Assembly: GCF_034048115.1 (NCBI RefSeq)
Contig: NZ_CP139145.1
Span: 1 to 64,000 of the forward strand
From: Pseudarthrobacter sp. IC2-21
GTDB lineage: Bacteria; Actinomycetota; Actinomycetes; Actinomycetales; Micrococcaceae
Direction of reading: 5' to 3'
Length of the DNA: 64,000 bases
Both the position numbers and the translations under genes were made by a program. Position 1 is the first letter of the stretch. Every line of letters begins with the position of its first letter. Below are positions 1 through 8,101 of this stretch, one piece after another. Under the pieces are notes generated by a model. It was given only the letters and a program-made list of their open reading frames with translations, was not told where the DNA came from and searched no databases.

Positions 1-2
1 CC

Positions 3-953
3 ACCCACCACTGGCTCCTCTTCTTCACCAACCTGGGCCGCGTCTACCGCGCCAAGGCCTATGAGCTGGTGGAAGCCGGCCGTGACGCCAAGGGACAACA
101 CGTGGCCAACCTGCTGGCCTTCCAGCCGGACGAACACATCGCCCAGGTCCTGGACCTCAAGGACTACCAGCAGTCCCCGTACCTGGTGCTCGCCACCAAG
201 CGCGGCCTGGTCAAGAAGACGCGGCTGGAGGATTACGACACCAACCGCTCCGCCGGCGTGATCGCGATCAACCTGCGCGACGGGGACGAACTGGTTTCGG
301 CCCAGCTGGTGTCCGAAACGGATGACCTCATGCTCGTGTCACGCATGGGCCAGTCCATCCGCTTCACCGCCACCGATGATGCGCTTCGCCCCATGGGCCG
401 GGCGACGTCGGGCGTGACCGGCATGAAATTCCGGGAGGATGATGAACTGCTGGCCGCAGATGTGGTCACCGACGGTTCCTTTGTCTTCATTGTCACCGAG
501 GGCGGCTACGCCAAACGGACTGCCGTGGAGGAATACCGCCTGCAGGGCCGCGGCGGCCTGGGCATCAAGGTAGGCAAGTACCAGGAGGAACGCGGTCACC
601 TTGTCGGCGCCCTGATTGTCCAGGAAGAGGACGAGGTCCTGGTGGTCATGGAAGGCGGCAAGGTGGTTCGTTCATCGGTCGCCGGCGTGCCGGCAAAGGG
701 CCGTGACACCATGGGTGTCATCTTCGCCAAACCGGACAAGAATGACCGCATTATTGAGGTGGCACGGAACAGCGAACGTGGTCTCGAGGGCGAAGAATCC
801 CCGGAGGATGACGTAACGTTGGCTGATGACGGCGGGTCCCCGGAGGGAGCCGCGGAGTCAGTGTCAGCACCAGAATCATCACCGGCTGTTGAGTCAGAGG
901 ACGCCTCCGGCGACGCTGAGCCGAACGAAGACTACACCGGAGGTAACGAGTGA
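3..953 (+). CDS. gyrA: DNA gyrase subunit A, C-terminal part (5' end outside window)
   Basis: Type II topoisomerase subunit that cuts and wraps DNA for negative supercoiling. The reading frame is open from base 3, giving 316 residues of the C-terminal beta-pinwheel DNA-wrapping domain. The opening residues ([20 protein letters not shown]) are typical GyrA blade sequence, and repeated blades of the type [13 protein letters not shown] and [12 protein letters not shown] follow. The last 60 or so residues form an acidic low-complexity tail, common in actinobacterial GyrA. The N-terminal winged-helix and catalytic-tyrosine domains lie upstream of the window. The stop overlaps the GTG start of the next gene by 4 bp, so the two are probably co-transcribed. 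Confidence 0.97.
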   Translation, partial: THHWLLFFTNLGRVYRAKAYELVEAGRDAKGQHVANLLAFQPDEHIAQVLDLKDYQQSPYLVLATKRGLVKKTRLEDYDTNRSAGVIAINLRDGDELVSAQLVSETDDLMLVSRMGQSIRFTATDDALRPMGRATSGVTGMKFREDDELLAADVVTDGSFVFIVTEGGYAKRTAVEEYRLQGRGGLGIKVGKYQEERGHLVGALIVQEEDEVLVVMEGGKVVRSSVAGVPAKGRDTMGVIFAKPDKNDRIIEVARNSERGLEGEESPEDDVTLADDGGSPEGAAESVSAPESSPAVESEDASGDAEPNEDYTGGNE

Positions 954-1621
954 GTAATCCCGACTCATATCCCAAGCCGAACAGCACCGTCCCCGGCGGT
1001 ACGCCGCCGCCCGCGGCCGCCCCCCGGGTCGCGCCTGTACGTCCGCAGCAGCGTCCCGCAGCCCCTGCCGGGTCCCCTGGTCAGCGCCCGGCTGCTCCCG
1101 GCCAGCGCCCCGCCGGTGCAGGGCAGCCCGGGCAGCGCCCGGCACAGGGTCAGCCCGCTCAGCGCCCCGTCCAGGGCCAGCGTCCTGCTGGGGCCGGCCA
1201 GCGGCCAGCGCCCGTCCAGGGCCAGCCCGGCCTGGTTAAGCCCGCCCCCAAGGCCAAGGTCAGGCGGGCCCGGCTGCTGGTCAGCAAGGTGGACCCCTGG
1301 TCCGTCCTGAAAATGGCCTTCCTGCTGTCTGTGGCGCTGGGAATCGTCACCGTGGTGGCTGCCATCGTCCTGTGGACCGTTTTGGACCTCACGGGAATCT
1401 TCGACCAGGTGGACAGCCTCCTGGGCACCCTGGCGGGTTCCGAAGGGGGCGGCTTCGAACTCAAGAAGGTGGCGTCCCTGGGCCAGGTGGCTTCCTTTGC
1501 CACCATCATCGCCGTGGTGAATGTTGTCCTGCTGACGGCGCTGTCCATGCTCTCAGCAGTGCTGTACAACATCTCCGCCACCCTGGTGGGCGGCATTGGC
1601 GTGACCCTCACGGACGACTGA
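950..1621 (+). CDS. DUF3566 transmembrane protein
   Basis: A 223-residue protein of the DUF3566 family, which sits directly after gyrA in most actinobacteria (the position of Rv0007 in Mycobacterium tuberculosis). The first 105 or so residues are a Pro/Gln/Gly/Ala-rich cytoplasmic region with repeated GQRPA-type units. The conserved part begins near residue 110 ([16 protein letters not shown]) and has two membrane helices, about residues 120-147 and 180-210. The GTG start overlaps the gyrA stop (GTGA). The function is not established; a role at the cell envelope is inferred from family context. The repeat-rich N-terminus is low complexity and probably varies in length between strains. Confidence 0.88.
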   Translation: MSNPDSYPKPNSTVPGGTPPPAAAPRVAPVRPQQRPAAPAGSPGQRPAAPGQRPAGAGQPGQRPAQGQPAQRPVQGQRPAGAGQRPAPVQGQPGLVKPAPKAKVRRARLLVSKVDPWSVLKMAFLLSVALGIVTVVAAIVLWTVLDLTGIFDQVDSLLGTLAGSEGGGFELKKVASLGQVASFATIIAVVNVVLLTALSMLSAVLYNISATLVGGIGVTLTDD

Positions 1622-1630
1622 AATCCCTTA

Positions 1631-1657
1631 TTTTCACCGGGAATTCTCCGGTGAAAA
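1631..1657 (+). terminator. hairpin downstream of the gyrA-DUF3566 unit
   Basis: A perfect 10-bp inverted repeat (TTTTCACCGG / CCGGTGAAAA) with a 7-nt loop lies 9 bp after the DUF3566 stop. No clear U-tract follows, so termination efficiency is uncertain. Confidence 0.5.
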
Positions 1658-1720
1658 GCCTCGATTTGAGATCGGGCCGGGATGTGCTGTAAAGTCATGT
1701 CTCGGCCCGATGAGGCATCG

Positions 1721-1794
1721 GGGCGTATAGCTCAGGCGGTTAGAGCGCTTCGCTGATAACGAAGAGGTCCCAGGTTCAAGTCCTGGTACGCCCA
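1721..1794 (+). tRNA. tRNA-Ile(GAT)
   Basis: A 74-nt cloverleaf. The acceptor arm GGGCGTA pairs with TACGCCC (1787-1793), with discriminator A at 1794. The anticodon loop CTGATAA carries GAT, and the T-arm is canonical GGTTCAAGTCC. The 3' CCA is not encoded. It is paired with tRNA-Ala downstream, as is usual after gyrA in actinobacteria. Confidence 0.97.
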
Positions 1795-1863
1795 CGGAAC
1801 CTGTGCAGGTTTCATGGAAGGTTCGGTTTGCTTCACGGCAGGCAGAGCCGGAACGGGGTGCAT

Positions 1864-1980
1864 GTGAAGAGGTTGCTGGTACTCGCAGCTGCGATCGCAG
1901 GCGTCCTGCTCTACAGGAAAGCACAGGAATCCGAAGCCCGGAAAACGGTTTGGAGTAATTCAACCGATCAGGTCGAATAG
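1864..1980 (+). CDS. DLW-39-like small membrane-anchored protein
   Basis: A 38-residue ORF between tRNA-Ile and tRNA-Ala. It starts at GTG 1864; the ATG two bases upstream runs straight into a stop in its own frame. The protein has a short hydrophobic N-terminal segment after MKRLL (residues 4-17), then a charged stretch (YRKAQESEARKTVW) and a polar tail. Size, topology and position match the DLW-39 family of about 39-residue actinobacterial proteins found between these two tRNAs. The family's usual DLW triplet reads TVW here. Its function is unknown. Confidence rests on position and pattern, since the ribosome-binding site is weak. Confidence 0.7.
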   Translation: MKRLLVLAAAIAGVLLYRKAQESEARKTVWSNSTDQVE

Positions 1981-2052
1981 GCCGCCGTACCGGACCGGAA
2001 GCTGGCTAAAGGCTCCACGGTTCTACGGTATGATTGACGGGTTGCTTCTTAT

Positions 2053-2128
2053 GGGGGCATGGCGCAATTGGTAGCGCACCTGCTTTGCAAGCAGGGGGTT
2101 CGGGGTTCGAGTCCCCGTGCCTCCACCA
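2053..2128 (+). tRNA. tRNA-Ala(TGC), CCA encoded
   Basis: The acceptor GGGGGCA pairs with TGCCTCC (2118-2124) with one G-T pair, followed by A and an encoded CCA at 2126-2128. The anticodon stem CCTGC/GCAGG encloses the loop TTTGCAA with anticodon TGC at 2086-2088. The T-loop is GTTCGAG. Confidence 0.97.
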
Positions 2129-2134
2129 TAAGGG

Positions 2135-2171
2135 AGTCCCGGACAGCGGAAACGCTGTCCGGGACTTTTTC
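2135..2171 (+). terminator. Rho-independent terminator after tRNA-Ala
   Basis: A 14-bp perfect stem (2135-2148 with 2153-2166) is closed by a GAAA tetraloop and followed directly by a run of T. This is a textbook intrinsic terminator for the tRNA transcript. Confidence 0.93.
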
Positions 2172-2199
2172 GTTTGTGGCCAACCAGTAGGGTGAAAAA

Positions 2200-3153
2200 G
2201 TGAACCTCCTTCTAGCAGCCCTTGGTGTGTTGGGTGTGGCCTCATCCGGGCCCCTGATCGCTGCCACGCTCGGCGCCACCACCGTCAGCGCCCTGGCCAT
2301 CGCCTTCTGGCGCAACGCCATCGGGGCTGCCGTGATGGCCACACCCACCCTGGTCCGCGAACCGCGGCAGTTTGGCCGGATCACGGGCGCCGAATTCCGC
2401 TGGTCCCTGCTGGCTGCGGCAGCCCTGGCCCTGCACTTCGCCTGCTTCATCACCTCACTCCAACTCACCTCTGTTGCCGCAGCCACCGCATTGGTCTGCC
2501 TGCAGTCTGCGTGGATCGCCGTTTTCCAGCTCTTCCGCGGGACCAGGCACCGGTGGCAGGTCCTGGCCGGGCTGGGCATTGCTCTGGGCGGCGTCGTCAC
2601 CATTACCGGGTTCGACATGGGTTCCTCACCGGACGCGTTCCTGGGCGACGTCCTGGCTGTCGCTGGAGGGGCCCTGGCCGGCCTCTACACCCTCGCCGGC
2701 GGCAAGGCCCGCCAGACCATGACAACCGGCACCTACACCACACTCTGCTACGGCATGTGCGCGGCCTTCGTGGCGGTGCTCGCTCTGTTCAGCGGGCAGC
2801 CTCTGGCAGGGTTCGACGCCGTTGGCTGGCTGGGGATCCTGGCCATCACCGTGTGTGCCCAACTGGTTGGCCATACCGCCTTTAATCACCTGCTCGCCAC
2901 CATGAGCCCGCTGCTGGTATCCATGATCATCCTGCTGGAGATTCCCGGCGCTGCGCTGCTGGCAGCGGTCTTCCTCCACGAAACACTGCCCGCAGGCACC
3001 TATGCCGGCCTGGCCCTCATCCTTGCGGGCCTGGCGGTTGTGGTGATGGGACAGCGCTCCGGAGTGGGCCGCAGGCGCACGGCAACTGCCGGGGAAGGCA
3101 CCCGGGCGGACGAACCGCCGTCGGAGCGACTGGCTGAACTGGGTACTGACTGA
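2200..3153 (+). CDS. EamA/DMT-family transporter
   Basis: A 317-residue integral membrane protein with ten predicted hydrophobic helices in two homologous halves, the normal size for the drug/metabolite transporter (EamA) superfamily. Family features include the early ASSGPLIA motif with the first helix, the FWRNAIGA segment, and a second repeat ending in a glutamate-containing helix (LLEIPGAALLAAVFLHE). It probably exports or imports a small metabolite; the substrate cannot be read from the sequence. GTG at 2200 is taken as the start because it sits just before the first helix. The last 40 residues are a polar cytoplasmic tail. It is convergent with the glycosyltransferase, with only 13 bp between the stops. 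Confidence 0.88.
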   Translation: MNLLLAALGVLGVASSGPLIAATLGATTVSALAIAFWRNAIGAAVMATPTLVREPRQFGRITGAEFRWSLLAAAALALHFACFITSLQLTSVAAATALVCLQSAWIAVFQLFRGTRHRWQVLAGLGIALGGVVTITGFDMGSSPDAFLGDVLAVAGGALAGLYTLAGGKARQTMTTGTYTTLCYGMCAAFVAVLALFSGQPLAGFDAVGWLGILAITVCAQLVGHTAFNHLLATMSPLLVSMIILLEIPGAALLAAVFLHETLPAGTYAGLALILAGLAVVVMGQRSGVGRRRTATAGEGTRADEPPSERLAELGTD

Positions 3154-3166
3154 CGATGCGGCGGAA

Positions 3167-4042
3167 TTACTGCCCGCCGCGACGGACGGGCTGGGCCGTG
3201 TTGACCGTGTGGATGGCCCGCAGGAGCTTGGCCGGGAAATAGACAGAGAAAAAGACCACCATGGGAGCTTTAAGCGCCATCTTCTTGACGTTGTGCGCCT
3301 TGTAGGTGCGGTCGAAACGGGTCACGTAGTACCGGTAGTCACGGGGTGAGTCTTCGAGCCGGCGGGCGGACATGCCGGAGACCATCTGAGGCCAGTACTG
3401 GACTTTGAGGTCGTGATCGGCGAGATGCAGGGAGAGGTCGATGTCCTCATGCATTTCGTCCTTCTCATCCCGGCAGGTTTCGTCCCGGATGGAGGCCCAG
3501 GCGGTGGCGCGCAGGGCCATGTTGGATCCGAACAGGAAGTGGTACTGGTGCTTGGCCAGCTTCAGCATCATCTGGCGCATCTTGTCATCGGCCTTCAGGC
3601 CGAAACGCCGCATCGGCATGTCGTAATAGACCACCGGTCCGGTTGCCGCCTGCACCGAAGGGTCCTGAAACGCTTTCCCGACCTGCTCCACCCAGTCTGG
3701 CTCCAGGACGGAATCGGCATCGATGCGGCCCAGGATCTCGCCGGTGGCGTGGTTCAGGCCGAAATTCCGGGTGGGAATCAGGCCCTGGTCCTGGTCCTGG
3801 CTGAGCAGGACGATGGGGCTTTCCGGGTACTCCAGCTGCATTTGCGCCACAATGGCGGCGGTGCGGTCTGTGGAGAGATTGTCCACCACGATGATTTCGT
3901 GGGCCGGCACCGACTGGTATACGGCAGCGATAAGGCACTGCCGGATGACACTTTCCTCGTTGTAAGCCGGGATGACAATGGACACGCGGGGCAACTCTGC
4001 TGTGTCGTTCAAGGCATCCCCAGAAGATTGATCGGCTGACAT
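3167..4042 (-). CDS. family 2 glycosyltransferase
   Basis: A GT-A fold glycosyltransferase of 291 residues, assuming the ATG at 4042 that precedes SADQSSG; a GTG 36 bp upstream is also possible. The N-terminal half shows the GT2 signature: SIVIPAYNEESVIRQCL for nucleotide binding, VVDNLSTDRTA, and the metal-binding GRIDADSVLEPDW. The later acceptor-site motif MHEDIDLSLHL is present. A C-terminal hydrophobic segment (MVVFFSVYFPAKLLRAI) could lie on the membrane. It probably transfers a sugar to a lipid or wall glycan acceptor. It is monocistronic. Confidence 0.88.
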   Translation of the reverse strand: MSADQSSGDALNDTAELPRVSIVIPAYNEESVIRQCLIAAVYQSVPAHEIIVVDNLSTDRTAAIVAQMQLEYPESPIVLLSQDQDQGLIPTRNFGLNHATGEILGRIDADSVLEPDWVEQVGKAFQDPSVQAATGPVVYYDMPMRRFGLKADDKMRQMMLKLAKHQYHFLFGSNMALRATAWASIRDETCRDEKDEMHEDIDLSLHLADHDLKVQYWPQMVSGMSARRLEDSPRDYRYYVTRFDRTYKAHNVKKMALKAPMVVFFSVYFPAKLLRAIHTVNTAQPVRRGGQ

Positions 4043-4116
4043 CAGTCCAAATTTAGCACCGATCGATGTCTGCCCCACCGGTAACGGGCCGGAGACCGGA
4101 CAAACTCTGGGGAAAC

Positions 4117-4150
4117 AGTGAAGGGGCCCCGCCGTTGCGGAGCCCCTTCA
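4117..4150 (-). terminator. hairpin downstream of the 4178-5158 gene
   Basis: Inverted repeat GTGAAGGGGC.CCGC / GCGG.GCCCCTTCAC around a 4-nt loop, with one internal mismatch. It lies just past the stop of the minus-strand gene and is followed on that strand by a short T-rich stretch. Confidence 0.6.
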
Positions 4151-4177
4151 CCGGTCGGCGCTGCAGCGCCGGATTAC

Positions 4178-5158
4178 TTAGACGTTCTTGTCCGAGGCGC
4201 CGTTCATGTTGGACGCAATGTTCTTCATGGCTGTCTTGGCGTCCGTGGAAGCGTTGGAGGCGGCCTCTTCCGATTCGTCGGCGAGGTGCTTCGCCTTGTC
4301 GCCGGCCTCGTCCCCGGCCGCCGGGGCGTCACCTGCAACGTCCTCTACCGTCTCAGCAGCAGCCCCGGCCGGCGAGGTGGTGGCGGCGGCGGCCTTGCTG
4401 GCGGCATCCTCGGCAGTATCCTTGGCATCGTTCACGGTGGTGGCCGGAACGGGAGCAGGAGTCGGGGTGACAGGCGACGGCGTCTTCCACGGGTCCTCGA
4501 CGGGCTTGGATGCCTTCCAAGCCGCCACGCCGGCCGCCACTGCAGCGGCGATGATGCCGAACACCAGCCAGCCGCGCTTCTTGGGCTTCTGGGGCTCCGC
4601 GATCTGCAGGCCTACGGCCTTTCCCGCTCCGTGCGCGGCGGCCCGGAGCTGGGTGCCGGCCGTTTGGGCCTGCTCCTGGAGAGTGTGCACAACTCCGGAG
4701 TCGGTGAGTCGCTTGGCCACGGCGTCCACATGGGTGGGAGCGCTTTCCAAGGTGCGGTGCACGGCGTCGGAGGCGTGGCCGATCTGGTCCGAAAGACGCG
4801 GGAGATACTCTGCCACAACACGGTCACGGGCATTCAGGATGACGGGGGCTGCCTTGTCCACGGCCTCGTGCAGGCGCGGGGTGGTGCCTTCAACGGCATC
4901 TGAGATTTTGGGGGCAAGCTGCGCCAGGCCATCCTGGATGCGCGGCGTTACGGTAGCAACGCCGTCGGCCAGGTTGTGGGCAGCGGTCTTGAGCCCTTCC
5001 TGAATCCTGGGAGAAGCGGTATCCAGGCTGTGCTGCAGGCGCGGAACCGCCCAGTCCACGGCTGCTTCCACGCGGGGGGATGCCCAGTCCTTCGCATACT
5101 CAACTGCGTTGTTGACTGACTGTTCAAGGTCACGGGCAATACGATCCGATTTCTTCAC
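4178..5158 (-). CDS. actinobacterial single-pass membrane protein with Ala/Asp-rich tail
   Basis: A 326-residue protein. GTG 5158 is preceded by GGGAGG at good spacing. Residues 1-190 or so are an amphipathic helical region with a repeated pattern of SPR/TPR/VPRLQ-type units about 18-20 residues apart (for example ASPRVEAAVDWAVPRLQ, then TPRIQDGLAQLAPKI), suggesting a long helical bundle or coiled coil. A basic KKRG patch and one membrane helix follow (GWLVFGIIAAAVAAGVAAW). The last 110 residues are disordered and rich in Ala, Asp, Pro and Thr. No enzymatic motif is visible. Homologues occur at the same position, next to ppiA, in Arthrobacter-like genomes. Function unknown. Confidence 0.75.
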   Translation of the reverse strand: MKKSDRIARDLEQSVNNAVEYAKDWASPRVEAAVDWAVPRLQHSLDTASPRIQEGLKTAAHNLADGVATVTPRIQDGLAQLAPKISDAVEGTTPRLHEAVDKAAPVILNARDRVVAEYLPRLSDQIGHASDAVHRTLESAPTHVDAVAKRLTDSGVVHTLQEQAQTAGTQLRAAAHGAGKAVGLQIAEPQKPKKRGWLVFGIIAAAVAAGVAAWKASKPVEDPWKTPSPVTPTPAPVPATTVNDAKDTAEDAASKAAAATTSPAGAAAETVEDVAGDAPAAGDEAGDKAKHLADESEEAASNASTDAKTAMKNIASNMNGASDKNV

Positions 5159-5312
5159 AACTACCTCCCGATTAATGTGACGGTTCTGTTGTTAGCCTAC
5201 GTGGATTGGCTAGCACGGGCTATTCTTCCGGTCGATTTGGAGCCGATTTCACCCAACGCGGAACTACCGGTGTCACAGCTTCCGCGTTGACCCGTCGTGA
5301 AAGAATGGCGTT

Positions 5313-5858
5313 ATGACTGCCATCGCAACCGCAAAAGCAACCATCCACACCAGCCTCGGCGACATCGTCGTCAACCTCTTCGGGAACCACGCACCGAAGA
5401 CGGTCAAGAACTTCGTTGGCCTGGCCACCGGCGAGCAGGCCTGGACCCACCCGGAAACGGGCGAGGACAAGACCGGCACACCCCTGTACAACGGCACCAT
5501 CTTCCACCGCATCATCAAGGACTTCATGATCCAGGCGGGCGATCCCCTGGGCCGCGGCGTGGGCGGACCGGGCTACCAGTTCGATGACGAAATCCACCCG
5601 GAACTCAGCTTCAACCAGCCCTACAAGCTCGCCATGGCCAACGCCGGCATCCGGATGGGCAAGGGCACCAACGGTTCACAGTTCTTCATCACCACCATCC
5701 CCACCGACTGGCTCCAGGGCAAGCACAGCATCTTCGGTGAAGTCGCCGACGACGAATCCAAGAAGGTCGTGGACGCCATCGAAGGTGTCCGGACCGGAAC
5801 CGGCGACCGTCCCGTCGAGGATGTCACTATTAACAGCATCGACATCGAGCAGCTCTAG
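5313..5858 (+). CDS. ppiA: peptidyl-prolyl cis-trans isomerase (cyclophilin)
   Basis: A 181-residue cytoplasmic cyclophilin that catalyses proline isomerisation during folding. Active-site signatures are present: FHRIIKDFMIQAGDP with the catalytic Arg, then GSQFFITT and HSIFGEV. The loop after NFVGLATGEQAW is longer than in minimal cyclophilins, typical of the actinobacterial PpiA group. There is no signal peptide. The rhomboid gene begins 8 bp after the stop, so the two are probably one transcript; the same neighbours flank ppiA in Mycobacterium. Confidence 0.95.
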   Translation: MTAIATAKATIHTSLGDIVVNLFGNHAPKTVKNFVGLATGEQAWTHPETGEDKTGTPLYNGTIFHRIIKDFMIQAGDPLGRGVGGPGYQFDDEIHPELSFNQPYKLAMANAGIRMGKGTNGSQFFITTIPTDWLQGKHSIFGEVADDESKKVVDAIEGVRTGTGDRPVEDVTINSIDIEQL

Positions 5859-5866
5859 CCCATCCC

Positions 5867-6748
5867 ATGAGTTACGGAATTCCGGCGGCGGAGCCGTCCG
5901 CGCAGATTCCGGTGTGCCCCAGGCACCCGGACAGGCCCTCCTATGTGCGCTGTCAGCGCTGCGGGCGCCCTGCGTGCCCGGACTGCCAGCGGGCGGCCGC
6001 CGTCGGATTCCAGTGCGTTGACTGCGTCAATGAAATAGCCCGCTCGACGCCGGCCGTCAAGACTGTGTACGGCGGCGTCGTCGCTGCCGGGAAACCCCTC
6101 GTCACGTTCGGCATCATCGCCCTGTGCGTGATTGTCTATGTTTTGCAGTGGCTCCTCCCCGCCGACTGGATCTACCAGAATCTCGCCTATGCCAACGTCT
6201 ACGCCGAGCCGCAGTGGGGAGAGTTTGAGCCCTGGCGGATGCTGACCGCTGCCTTCCTGCACTCCCAGGGATTTATCCTCCACATTGTGCTGAACATGTA
6301 CATGCTGTGGATCTTCGGCCAGGCCCTTGAACCCCTTTTGGGCCGGGTCCGCTTCTTGGCGCTTTACCTGATCTCCGCCATCGGTGGGTCGGTCGGGTAC
6401 CTCCTGCTTACGCCCCTCTATGTGCCGGGGCCTTCCCCCTATGGTGTCGTGGGTGCCTCCGGCGCCATCTTCGGTCTCTTTGGGGCGATGCTCCTGGTGC
6501 AGCGCCACCGGGGCGGTGACACCAGGCAACTTTGGATCCTGATCATCATTAACGGTGTGATCGGTTTTGTGGTCCCCCAGATCGCCTGGCAGGCCCACCT
6601 GGGCGGGCTGATCACCGGTGGCCTGTGTGCCGCGGTGATCGCGTACACCCCCCGCGGTCCCCGCCAGGGCCTGATCCAGGCAGCGGGTCTTGCAGCCGTG
6701 CTGCTCCTCCTCATCGCCGTGAGCTGGGTCAGGGTGACCACGGGCTAG
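5867..6748 (+). CDS. rhomboid-family intramembrane serine protease with zinc-finger N-terminus
   Basis: A 293-residue protein. The first 60 residues hold a B-box-like zinc-binding module with paired CxxC/CxxH motifs (CPRHPDRPSYVRC, CGRPACPDC, CVDC). A six- or seven-helix rhomboid core follows, with the HIVLNMYMLW helix, the catalytic serine in GASGAIFG (Ser198) and the partner histidine in QAHLGG (His244). Both dyad residues are intact, so it should be active. Rhomboids cleave transmembrane substrates inside the bilayer; the substrate is unknown. It lies downstream of ppiA in the same orientation. Confidence 0.93.
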   Translation: MSYGIPAAEPSAQIPVCPRHPDRPSYVRCQRCGRPACPDCQRAAAVGFQCVDCVNEIARSTPAVKTVYGGVVAAGKPLVTFGIIALCVIVYVLQWLLPADWIYQNLAYANVYAEPQWGEFEPWRMLTAAFLHSQGFILHIVLNMYMLWIFGQALEPLLGRVRFLALYLISAIGGSVGYLLLTPLYVPGPSPYGVVGASGAIFGLFGAMLLVQRHRGGDTRQLWILIIINGVIGFVVPQIAWQAHLGGLITGGLCAAVIAYTPRGPRQGLIQAAGLAAVLLLLIAVSWVRVTTG

Positions 6749-6811
6749 GCCCAATCCTCCGGGCGCCGCCTGCGCGGCCCGCGTCCCGGCACCTTTCAGA
6801 CCTCGGATCAC

Positions 6812-6846
6812 AGACCCCGGCGTCCCCTGTGGACGCCGGGGTCTTC
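6812..6846 (+). terminator. intrinsic terminator after the rhomboid gene
   Basis: A perfect 14-bp stem (AGACCCCGGCGTCC with its complement at 6831-6844) with a 5-nt loop and a short T-containing tail. Confidence 0.85.
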
Positions 6847-6947
6847 TGCGCCCGCCCGGTTGCCGTCCGTGCGGACAGCTCGCGCGCGGCTGCTGTCCCC
6901 CCAGGCAGCTCGCCCTCATCCTGGGGACGGCAGCAGGTCGGGAAAAC

Positions 6948-7354
6948 TTATCCACAGGGGTTATCCACATTGTTGGTAACTTACACACGTGTAGTTCTTT
7001 GCTCGGTGAGGCCCTGGCTCCCGGAAGCCAGCTAGTTTTCGGAACCCAGCGTTTCGGCTATCCACAATTGTGGATAACCTCTGGGGATGGGCCTGTGGTT
7101 AAGTGGAAAAAAGCCCTGTTTTCCCAAACTGTGTGGAGAACCTGCAGCTCGCGGCTGTCTGCGGCCTGCTGACGTCGGCCGGGTGGTGACCTGTCAACAG
7201 GGTTATGCACAGTGTTAATAACTTACACACCGGTAGTTCGTTGTCCCGGGTTTCCGCAGCGGGGCCGCTGAGAGGTCACCGGCCTCCAGGCCTGTGGATT
7301 GTTGTCCACAGCTGTGGATAACTTGTGGGTAGTTCATTGTTAGTAAGTGGACAA
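6948..7354. repeat. array of DnaA-box-like sites in long direct repeats
   Basis: This non-coding stretch holds three exact TTATCCACA boxes or complements (6948-6956, 6961-6969, 7069-7077), an exact TTGTCCACA (7302-7310) and a further TTATCCACA complement (7313-7321). One-mismatch boxes lie at 7058-7066, 7203-7211, 7293-7301 and 7346-7354. Two pairs are palindromic: 7060-7077 and 7302-7321. A segment of about 41 bp starting with a box (6961-7001) is repeated at 7203-7243 with roughly 34 identical positions, sharing TAACTTACACAC and GTAGTTC. A third, shorter copy (7302-7339) keeps TAACTT and GTAGTTCNTTG. This resembles origin iterons or a DnaA-titration locus; the function is inferred. Confidence 0.75.
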
Positions 7355-7421
7355 CTCCGGGCCATGGGAAGGTGTTCATAACCACCTTGAACCCAGATGC
7401 TCCCCAGCCAGGAGGACCGCC

Positions 7422-7892
7422 ATGAGCGCCACGACCACCCAGCACATCTTTCTCGACAAGCAGCATCCAGTTGTTTGGCGTGCCCTGAACGGGCTGGGCC
7501 TGAAGGTGCGGGAGGCTGCGGAAGCGGCGGGAATCGACCGGAGGACCATTGAACTGCTCTACGTGCGTACCTCCCAGATCAACGGCTGCGCCTACTGCCT
7601 GGACATGCATGTGGGCGATGCGGTGAAGGCCGGCGAGACCCCGCAGCGTCTGGCCGTTCTGCCGGCCTGGCGCGATACGGCCCTGTTCACAGCCAAGGAG
7701 CGCGCGGCACTGGCTCTGACGGAATGTATTACCGAGCTGCCGGATCACCGAAGCCGCGAGCATGAGGAGGCCTATGCGCGCGAACACCTCAGTGCCGACG
7801 AATTTTCCGCCGTGAGCTGGCTCGCCATCACCATCAACGCCTTCAACCGGGTTTCCATCACTAGTCATCATCCCGTCCGTCGGGAACGCTGA
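7422..7892 (+). CDS. carboxymuconolactone decarboxylase family (AhpD-like) protein
   Basis: A 156-residue protein starting at ATG 7422 with a GGAGGA ribosome-binding site; a longer in-frame reading upstream lacks one. It carries the AhpD-type redox motif: Cys56-x2-Cys59-x3-His63 within NGCAYCLDMH, preceded by a conserved region including YVRTSQI. Members are alkylhydroperoxidase-like thiol-dependent peroxidases, usually found with oxidative-stress genes. Here it stands alone, with DnaA-box-like clusters on both sides, and no terminator is evident. The exact substrate cannot be assigned. Confidence 0.88.
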   Translation: MSATTTQHIFLDKQHPVVWRALNGLGLKVREAAEAAGIDRRTIELLYVRTSQINGCAYCLDMHVGDAVKAGETPQRLAVLPAWRDTALFTAKERAALALTECITELPDHRSREHEEAYAREHLSADEFSAVSWLAITINAFNRVSITSHHPVRRER

Positions 7893-7931
7893 CCGGATCC
7901 CTTCCCGGCCGCAACGGCCATGGAAAGCGGC

Positions 7932-8059
7932 TTATCCACAGCTAATCCACACTGTTAATAACCGTGTGCAGGAACACTCCTGCCGCCCTTCCGTGCTTCA
8001 GGGCCTGTGCTGGATGCCGCGACTCCAGCTGCGCCGAAAGTTATGCACATTGTGGATAA
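7932..8059. repeat. second cluster of DnaA-box-like sites
   Basis: Contains exact TTATCCACA at 7932-7940, a one-mismatch box at 7943-7951, TTATGCACA at 8041-8049 and the complement TGTGGATAA at 8051-8059. The last two form a near-palindrome of the same type as in the first array. The CTGTTAATAAC stretch at 7952-7962 also resembles the spacer of the upstream repeats. Confidence 0.65.
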
Positions 8060-8101
8060 CTTTCCCAACAGTTGGGGAGAACTTTCCCGGCGAAGGCCGG
8101 A

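Noticed and set aside
5855..6988. A 377-codon minus-strand frame over the rhomboid gene
   Set aside because: Shadow frame; the plus strand encodes an intact rhomboid protease with catalytic dyad and normal length.
6948..7354. The chromosomal origin oriC itself
   Set aside because: DnaA-box density is suggestive, but dnaA/dnaN are not adjacent and I could not compute skew; reported as an array of unknown role.
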